Below, in pieces: positions 57,581 to 64,000 of a stretch of DNA of 64,000 nucleotides. The position numbers were made by a program, and so were the translations under genes. The stretch is from Lutjanus erythropterus (lineage: Eukaryota; Chordata; Actinopteri; Lutjaniformes; Lutjanidae). The DNA lies in the NCBI GenBank assembly GCA_020091685.1, contig CM034605.1:7859019-7923018 (forward strand), given 5' to 3'. The notes under the pieces are model-generated. The model saw nothing but the letters and a program-made list of their open reading frames with translations, was not told where the DNA came from and did no database searches. Numbering within the stretch: position 1 is the first letter of the stretch; each line of letters opens with the position of its first letter.

Positions 57581-58130
57581 AACTCGCACTAACCCGCCTC
57601 TATAAACCCAGATCTGAAGCCCCTGTTGAGTGCCAATTTGGCTGTTGCATGCCACCAGGTAGCTGTTCTTGGAGACAACTTCTTCAGACATGAACTCGGA
57701 GAACTGGATTTGGATCCGCTGGGGACAAATGAGACAATTTGTGTCGTGTAAGAGTTGTGAGACGAAGATGGCTCTAGCTTTGCCTGCCAATTGCAAGAGT
57801 AAACCAGCTCTGTGAATGACAATGGGGATGGCTGTGTCAGCTTTCTGAACTGTCTGTGACTGATTTCAGGGAACAGATGCACTGTACAGATGGGCATTGG
57901 TCTTTTTTTCATTAGCAGGCATATGAAGCAAGCTTTCAATGTGTCCACCGGGCTTTTAGAAAGCTTGCATTTATGATATCACTCAGGCTGGCAACGAGAA
58001 CATTTAGGGCCTGCCACATCTTGTCTGTAATACTCAGACATTGTTTGGCACCTATATTGAACAATTCAAGATGATAATGTTCACTGCTACATGCCAGAGA
58101 ATTACCATGAAGACTTTGAGTGTTCAAGCA
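57575..58130 (-). pseudogene. Possible decayed coding relic
   Basis: Minus-strand sequence stays readable in pieces: one frame (57860-57575) gives NQSQTVQKADTAIPIVIHRA and continues through FVSQLLHDTNCLICPQ and SEEVVSKNSYLVACNS to a stop, 95 codons, preceded by one TGA. Adjacent pieces in other frames read ELFNIGAKQCLSITDKMWQA (58060s). By hand count about 60% of third positions are G or C in the first piece, above the surroundings. I do not recognise the protein. It could be a pseudogene, an old transposon ORF or chance. Confidence 0.25.
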
Positions 58131-59379
58131 CCTATATGGGTAGTTCTCTCACTGGACATCACCCCTGCTTCTCTTAATGAATAGAAGGAAGACAAGGTTG
58201 AATTTCATTATGCTGTGGCAGGCTGAATAATTTGGGCCTCCATGAGGTTGTGATCCCATCACCAGGATGTCTTTTTACATTGTTGATCTGTTCTTTACGT
58301 CTAAGTAGCTGGGCATTACCAGAGGGTTTTCAAGGCTAGCAAAGTGCTTATTGGTTACATGTTTCCTCTTTAAGGCAGCTAGAGAGAACCAGCACTGTGC
58401 ATTATGCTCCCATACCATGCAGCTGAAGCGGCCCATGTAACACTAGGAGGGAGAGTGGTCTTTAGTTGAGTCTTCCCGGATGGAGAGCTCGTAGTGAACA
58501 TGGCCAGCTGGGACCAAAACAACGTCTGAGACCAACAGAGACCAGTTTGATGACAGGAAATAGACTATAGTACCAAGGTGGTTTTCTTGCAGAGTTTGGT
58601 TCCTGCCACCCAGGGGCTACAGCATGGCTAACTGAGCTAATAGCAGTTAGCACTTTTCTAACCTGCTTTATAAAAAATAAAGGCATTTTTCTCAGAGGAA
58701 ATTCCGTAAACAACCTTGGTACTGTATCCCTGTCAGTCTCAGAATCTGTGTTCTTCCTGGTGACTGACCATGTTCACCGGGAGGCTGCTGAGCTTGGCTC
58801 TGTTGCCCACTAACAGTGGTTAGCTATTTTAGCAACAAAAAGCTAAAGCCATCTATCCATCAGGAAAGCTCTGTAATTAAATAACCAAGTTGAAGCTGAG
58901 CAGTCAGAGGACATCAGAGGGAAAACCAGAAAGTATTTTCTCCATTAAATATGATCCAGTTTCACCCGGATCAGTGAATAAAGTTATAAAGTTGTGTTTT
59001 TTTAAAGTTCAGTACAGCTCCCCAGAAACACTCCACTTTGCTCCAGTGAACGGATTGTTCTTCCTGTTCTGTGTTATTGTTAGGCCATATACTGTCGATT
59101 TTGACTTCTTGGGACGGTTCATTATTTCAGGACCATCTTGGTCATCATATTATATTTTTATACATGCCACTGTCCTGCAGTGTATCGGAGCAAAGTGCAA
59201 ACACATGCACACCATCTTCCACACCTCGTCCTGCACCATGGGTTCCAATGCGTTATTGACTCTTACAACAAAGGCGTTTTTATTATTCATGTGTAAGTCT
59301 TCGCGTCCAACACATTGGTAAACACTATTCAGTTCTTATAATAGAAACATCCTTGATCAGATTACTGGATTTGTTTAGA
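58131..59379. other. Unassigned sequence, perhaps an old transposon
   Basis: Words such as GCTAACTGAGCTAATAGCAG with GTTAGC, a plus frame at 58890-59321 (143 codons, no recognised domain) and balanced composition hint at an eroded DNA transposon. No ends are recognised and no gene can be called. Confidence 0.3.
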
Positions 59380-59795
59380 CCCATAAAACATGAATAATTC
59401 CCCATGACCACACATAAACACACACAAACATAGAATGCTCCATCATTCCTGCCATTGCGGTTGTGGCTCCTGCCAGGCTGATTAGGTCCAGGGCCTCTGA
59501 ACCATTACAGCATTGATTGGAATCATATTTCGTTGCAGGGGCGGCAGATGCTGATCGACAAGCAAACTCGCAGGCATGTTCCACATATGGGAGTTGATCT
59601 GCCTGCCATTAATTAAATCACCCTGGGCCAGAGACCGCCAGTGGATGATGGCTTTTATCTATGGAGCATAAATCACCAGCATTGTGGGAAAAATGCAAAT
59701 GATGCCTAAGCGAAGTGCGTTTGTCCCCTGAGTGTGCTTTGATTGGATGGAGTTATTCCGTACAGCTCTGTCACTATGATTTAGACTTCATGTCT
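59380..59795. promoter_or_regulatory. Candidate conserved non-coding element
   Basis: CTGCCATTAATTAAATCACC, GGATGATGGCTTTTATCTAT, a perfect octamer ATGCAAAT (59693-59700) and GTGCTTTGATTGGATGG (TCF/LEF-like CTTTGAT) lie within 220 bases. Repeat-free and GC-balanced with no coherent frame. The strongest enhancer-like candidate in the window by motif density. Confidence 0.45.
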
Positions 59796-59900
59796 CTGTG
59801 CTGCAGCCACAGAACAATATTCACATGTCTGCATTTTATGACTCAGACCAGCTCTTTGGTTTAATCCCGTGCAGAGCCACACATCAATGCTGCATATTAA

Positions 59901-59992
59901 AATTTTGCGCTCAAACACAGCTGTTATTATCATGCAATCAAACCACATTAGAAATAAGTTATAAAGTTATTTGCCGTTGCGCCAGCCAGTTG
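59901..59992 (+). repeat. Local duplication, copy 1
   Basis: TTTTGCGCTCAAACACAGCT, CATGCAATCAAACCACATTA and GTTATTTGCCGTTGCGCCAG match TCTTTGCCCTAAAACCCAGC, CGTGCAATCAAACCCCATTA and GTTATTTGTCATCGCCACAG at 60722-60811. Direct orientation, about 820 bases apart. Confidence 0.8.
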
Positions 59993-60163
59993 TCTGATTG
60001 TCTGAAGTGGGGCTGTACTTATCGACAGTGTTTGACCTACAGTAGATGCCAGTCAACACTCCCCCAATTTGGAGAATTGCAGAGGAGTAACAGCATTGAA
60101 GCTAAGCAGTCAGCTGCTTTGGCTCAGCAGGATCATATATTTTAACCATTTAGATGGGCCTTT

Positions 60164-60723
60164 TTAAGTGTACACTAGATTTAGAATATTTTCACCACTT
60201 TACCGTGCTGTCAGATGGTCTTTTCCAACAGGAAACCACCGTTATTTAAGTCAAATATCATTTTCTCCAAACCAACCAAACTCAGTAGGCAAATTCAGTT
60301 GCCTACCTCATAGAACACAGGAGTTGTTGGTTTATGGCTGCCTTGAAATGTTAGTTTGTGTTATTATCTGAATCCAAACTGGACTTTTAAAATACTGAAG
60401 TCACACAATAGCTATCTGATCGAGGAAGCAGTAGGCCAGAAATTGTCTGATGGCAAGGTAAAACAATGAACATTTCTAAAAATGGCATACATTTACACTG
60501 ATACTGATTTTTTTTTTTTTTTGGTGGATCTTTGTCAAGTGCTTAAAATAGCTTTCATTGCCAATCCTGTCCACATCAGTACATTGCTTTGCTTCCATGC
60601 TGGTGCTCCTCTATGCTTCTCCAAACTGGGGGCATGTCGACTGACATCTGCTGAAGTAATATACTGACTTTCAATAAATACTTCATAAAACCTAACATCC
60701 AAGAATCTGAACTATCCTTTTAA
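60164..60723. mobile_element. Palindromic MITE, copy 2, bounded by TTAA
   Basis: It starts TTAAGTGTACACTAGATTTA (TTAA 60164-60167) and ends CTGAACTATCCTTTTAA (TTAA 60720-60723). Left arm 60168-60235 and a reversed arm around 60425-60500 fold back. The right part matches copy 1 at 57411-57580 (GCTTCTCCAAACTGGGGGCA here). A T15 tract at 60508-60523 expands the middle. No transposase. Confidence 0.8.
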
Positions 60724-60811
60724 GTCTTTGCCCTAAAACCCAGCTGTTACTGTCGTGCAATCAAACCCCATTATAAATAAAGTTAGTTATTTGTCATCGC
60801 CACAGCCAGTT
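60722..60811 (+). repeat. Local duplication, copy 2
   Basis: Partner of 59901-59992. It begins exactly at the TTAA end of the MITE at 60164-60723, so the MITE lies between the two copies. Confidence 0.8.
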
Positions 60812-60829
60812 TTGTGAAGTTAATAATCT

Positions 60830-61200
60830 GTTCCATGGTCGCTTTGTAAATGAGATGATAGACTCATGTATCACGCCATGTTTTTGGCCTTAACCAGCCA
60901 AATCATGACTCGACTTTTATCCTTGGGAGTTCAAGGCTGGTCCTGACACAGACAGACCGCTCCCATAAGTTCCAGCTGTTTATTCTCGCCAGGCCATCAA
61001 TCTCTTGCCGCTGTCTCCAAAGGGACGACTGACTAATGGAGATGAGACTCAACATTTTTTATCTCTTTCTCCCAGCGAAATTGATGTCTGAACTGCTAAA
61101 CGTGAACCCAAAAGCGAACCGTCTGTGAAACGCTGATGCAAATCCATTTTTTTAAACCAGATTCTCCTCCTGTTATTGAGTGTCGTAAATCATGTTAGAG
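60830..61200. promoter_or_regulatory. Candidate conserved non-coding element
   Basis: TGTAAATGAGATGATAGACT, CAGCCAAATCATGACTCGAC, GCCATCAATCTCTTGCC and a perfect octamer ATGCAAAT (61136-61143) within CGCTGATGCAAATCCATT. GC-balanced, repeat-free and without a coherent frame. Confidence 0.4.
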
Positions 61201-61791
61201 AAAACTAAGTATGTGAGTCTACCGGTGCTCTGTTTTTCTGTCTGATTCTCTCTTGTTTCAAGCACAAAGAGGAAAATGTTTCTGACACTTTCATCTGTTT
61301 CTATCATTTCATGTGCTCTTTTTTTAATCCTCCCATCATTTTCACTCGGGTATAGCCCACTCCATAACCATAAATCAAAACCTGGCCTCACTTTCTCTTT
61401 TATATAACTTCATTTAAAAACAAAGTGCACTATAAAAGGCATATGTTTCCTCTCTGGTTTCTTACTGCAATATCACATCAATATCTTTTCATGTTTAGAA
61501 AACACTGATACTAGCAAGTGTTCAGTTTGGGCAAGTTTGATTGTTCTTTTATCTCCAATAAAACAGCATTTAGGTGGAGTTTGTTCATATTATTAAACAT
61601 TTTATTTGAGGATCACTCTTGAATATTGCAAATAGGATATGCATTTACCTTCCTTAATATAATCTGATGCTCTGTTCAGATATTAATGTTCATTGTTAGT
61701 CTTACATTAATGATTGCATACATGTATATTTCATGTACCATTGGCCTCGGCTAATGTCTATTTCCAACATCAATCAGTCAGTTTTTGTTTA
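61201..61791. other. Unique AT-rich sequence
   Basis: No gene or repeat recognised. Confidence 0.4.
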
Positions 61792-62060
61792 TTAAAGGAT
61801 TAGCGTGTAGGATTCAGTCCATTTAGCAGTGAGCTTACAGATTGCAAACACCTCATCTCAGTCTCTCCTTCTGAGCATGCAGGAGAATGCAAAACATGAA
61901 AGGCCAGTGTTTGGTTTGTATGTTCTGTAGAAACATGGCGGTGCAACACAGTGGCTTCCATGGAAGACGAACCACGGCCTCTGTAGGTAGTAACAGCTCA
62001 GTTTAAAATCGTTATTTTCAGATAATTAAACACTAGTGAAACATATGAATATTATCTTCA
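61792..62060 (+). mobile_element. TTAA MITE, 'GTGTGTAGGATTTA' family, copy 2
   Basis: TTAAAGGATTAGCGTGTAGG with TTAA at 61792-61795, then GATTGCAAACACCTCATC, GGCCAGTGTTTGGTTTGTAT, GTAGAAACATGGCGGTGCAA and TTTTCAGATAATTAAACACT. Same family as 8146; it retains the 'AACATGGCGG' segment lost in that copy. The right end is eroded. Confidence 0.8.
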
Positions 62061-63217
62061 ATTGCTGCCACATGCCAGTAACCTGACCTTCAATTGATTA
62101 ATCATTTAATCAATAAACTGGTCCCGAAATGAGGACAATGCCTGTCAAAATTTCCCACTTGAGAAACTGGAACTGAATGAGTTTCTTTCAGGGTTTGTAC
62201 AAAATTTAGAATTTTGGGAAAATGTCATTTTAGCCATTTTGAAAGTTAGGCATATGATATGTTCCTTGAAAACTGCTTGATTTTCAAAATAATCTAGTGT
62301 TTCATCCACACAATCACTGATGTAAACCAAAAATCTTATAATTTATATTTGAATATGAAACAATCCGGTTGTCATATTTATGATTAATGACTAGATGAGT
62401 CCTCTATTAATACCTTCCTCTGGGAATTAGCAAACATGAAATAACCATGATCAAAAAATACAATTAAAGTTAATGGTAACAGCTGGTAAAATAAACAACG
62501 TGACAGTATACATTGATTGCTGTGGGTATAAAGGAATTTGCAATTGACAGGGGAAAGAAAAAAATATTTGGTTTAGGTACCTTAAGAGTGATGACTGTGT
62601 GCTTTACAAATGAATTTGGACTTGAACTTAAACATTTAATTAATTACCCAAATTGTTGTAAAAAGTAAGAAAAATGATTTTTCTGATCAATTAATTGAGA
62701 AATTGACATTTTTGCAAGCCATGGTAAACATAATTTGAGCGATCACCTGACTGATGGGTCAAGCAGCAGGTCGGTCAGTCACCTGCTGGTCAAACCCATC
62801 AGACCCTCCTTTGCTTAATTGACTCTCTTGCTTTCATGTGCCATTTTCCAGAAAGGAGGTGCTCCCCTGTGCTTTAAAAATAACGCACGATTCTTTTTAA
62901 AAAATAGCTTCTCTCCCATCACCCTGTGGCTGCTTCCTGTTGACTTGAAAGTGAAAACTTGGCAGTGGCATTTTAAAATAAAGCCAAATAGTGTGAACAC
63001 ACCCTCAGGTGGTCACAGCTGCCAGGCTATCCACCTATGAAAGCAGGAGCAGGCCAGTGGTATTAGTGAATACAAGTCCAGCATGGTAGCTTGTTGTTTA
63101 TTACATGACAGGAACAGATTTTTTCATTTACCGAGGTCCAGATGCAAATTTTTGCCTAAATGATACAGCCTGAATAACACTTAGCTCAAATACCAGAGCA
63201 TCACATTCAATTTAAAA
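62061..63217. other. Unique AT-rich sequence with hAT-like words
   Basis: GATTAATCATTTAATCAATA (62095-62114) and GATCAATTAATTGAGAAATT (62686-62705) resemble the GATTAATCGATTA motif of a vertebrate hAT family, in opposite senses about 590 bases apart. They could be inner parts of one eroded element. No gene seen. Confidence 0.3.
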
Positions 63218-63219
63218 TA

Positions 63220-64000
63220 CAACCCCAATGTTGGGATGCAGTGTAAAATGTATATAAAAATGGAATTCAATGATTTGCAAAAACTTTTGACCTATATTCA
63301 ATTGAATGCAGTACAAAGACAATATATTTAATGTTCAAACTTTGCCTTTTTTGTAAATATATGTAAATACAGAATATGATGGTTGCAACATGTTCCAAAA
63401 TAGTTGGTACAGGGGCATGTTTACCACCTTTTCTTTTAACAGCACTCTGTAAGCATTTTGGCAACTGAGGACAATGATTGTTGAAGTATTGAAAGTGAAA
63501 TTCTTTCCCATTCTTGCTTGATTCATGTGCTGCAGGCAGGTCAGTCTGGTATCTGAACTCTTTTACTATGACGCCACACAGTTGTAACACATGCAGAATG
63601 TGCTTTGGCATTGTCTTGCTGAAATAAGTAGGGACATTTCAAAATAATGTTGTCTGGATGGCAGTATATGTTGCACCAAAACTTGTATGTACCTTTCAGC
63701 ATTAATGGGGCCTTCACAAATATGCAAGTTACCCATGGTGCATTGGGCATAAAGGCATCCCCATACAATCACAGATGCTGACCTTTGAATTTCATGCTGG
63801 TAACAATATAGATGATCATTTCCCTCTTTAGCTTGTGGTTACCACGATGTCCACCATTTCCAAAAAACAGTCTGAAAAATGGACTCATTGGACCACAGCA
63901 CAGTTTTCCTTGTCCAACGTCTTCCCAAATTATTTTTTTCAAATTTTTCCAAACTCCAAATTTTGTTCCCTGAATTTGAAAGTCAAGGTAATCAACTTAA
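63220..64000 (-). mobile_element. Tc1/mariner-type transposon, cut by the window end
   Basis: After TA (63218-63219) the end reads CAACCCCAATGTTGGGATGC, then AGTGTAAAATGTATATAAAA and AATTCAATGATTTGCAAAAA, a family I know from many teleosts and associate with the TcMar-ISRm11 group. Its transposase lies on the minus strand. Around 63595-63623 it reads QQDNAKAHS, the second catalytic Asp of the IS630/Tc1 DDE fold. The frame switches near 63655. Near 63530 the roughly 35-residue stretch expected to hold the third catalytic acid is missing, with TACCTGCAGCACATGAATCA-type sequence joined directly. The copy is therefore dead. Confidence 0.85.
63267..63772 (-). pseudogene. Broken Tc1-type transposase (C-terminal part)
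   Basis: Frame pieces in transcription order: MIVWGCLYAQCTMGNLHICE with INAERYIQVLVQHILPSRQ, a frameshift, then YLFQQDNAKAHSACVTTVW, SKRVQIPD and, after a deletion and a stop, IKQEWERISLSILQQSLSS. The order fits the family's DDE domain. The loss of the DE-motif segment and the frameshift exclude activity. The N-terminal helix-turn-helix would lie beyond the window end. Confidence 0.8.

Noticed and set aside
58890-59321. 143-codon plus-strand frame
   Set aside because: No domain and no conserved-looking pattern; the region resembles an eroded transposon.
1-64000. CRISPR array, prokaryotic operon, rRNA or LTR retrovirus
   Set aside because: No regularly spaced repeats, no ribosomal RNA sequence, no gag/pol/env-type frames and no LTR pair were seen; the content is vertebrate intergenic or intronic DNA.

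Overview
The window looks like nuclear DNA of a teleost fish, most likely a percomorph. I infer this from the interspersed repeats, several of which match families I know as abundant in percomorph genomes: TTAA-bounded MITEs beginning AAAGGGCCAGTGTGTAGG or AAAGTGATAGTTCA, a hAT MITE that opens TAGTGGTGGAATGTAACT, Tc1/mariner relics, and a LINE-2 type reverse-transcriptase relic. The sequence is AT-rich with many (TG)n tracts, and no reading frame is long and coherent enough to be an intact gene. It reads as intergenic or intronic DNA of a gene-poor locus. No rRNA, true tRNA, CRISPR array, prokaryotic operon or intact protein-coding gene is visible.

Layout: 1-9.4 kb is unique DNA with a TTAA MITE at 2.6 kb, a hAT-like fragment at 3.4 kb whose end is repeated at 0.64 kb, and two TTAA MITEs at 8.1-8.7 kb. 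9.4-13 kb holds a gene-free, enhancer-like block (10.0-10.66 kb) followed by two hAT elements with near-perfect 8-bp target-site duplications. 15.2-15.5 kb is a LINE relic. 23-26 kb contains two enhancer-like blocks and a hAT element. 26.1-27.3 and 31.7-32.1 kb carry a tRNA-derived SINE-like unit in tandem; a hAT element was inserted into the first array. 28.1-29.1 kb is a hAT element split by a (TG)n-headed repeat, related to others at 6.0 and 38.5 kb; the 38.5 kb copy holds a perfect 15-bp oestrogen-response-element palindrome. 36.2 kb has a 57-codon protein relic. 39.7-40.3 kb may be a promoter with a first exon, and 47.7 kb a small downstream exon. 41.8-42.8 kb is a fold-back Tc1-type relic. 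43.3-47.2 kb is a hAT element plus a nest of local duplications. 51.6-52.4 kb holds two repeats. 57.0-60.8 kb has two copies of a palindromic MITE, a possible decayed coding relic and a local duplication. The window ends inside a Tc1/mariner-type transposon whose transposase is broken.

Between the repeats lie blocks of 250-700 bp that are more GC-balanced and carry dense homeodomain, POU-octamer and TALE-type motifs. I flag them as candidate conserved non-coding elements. This is a pattern judgement only; cross-species alignment would decide it. I see nothing that amounts to a new multi-gene system. The most interesting items are the nested transposons, the nuclear-receptor site carried by a repeat, the tandem SINE units, the perfect 30-bp hairpin in a hAT MITE, and two short coding-like tracts.
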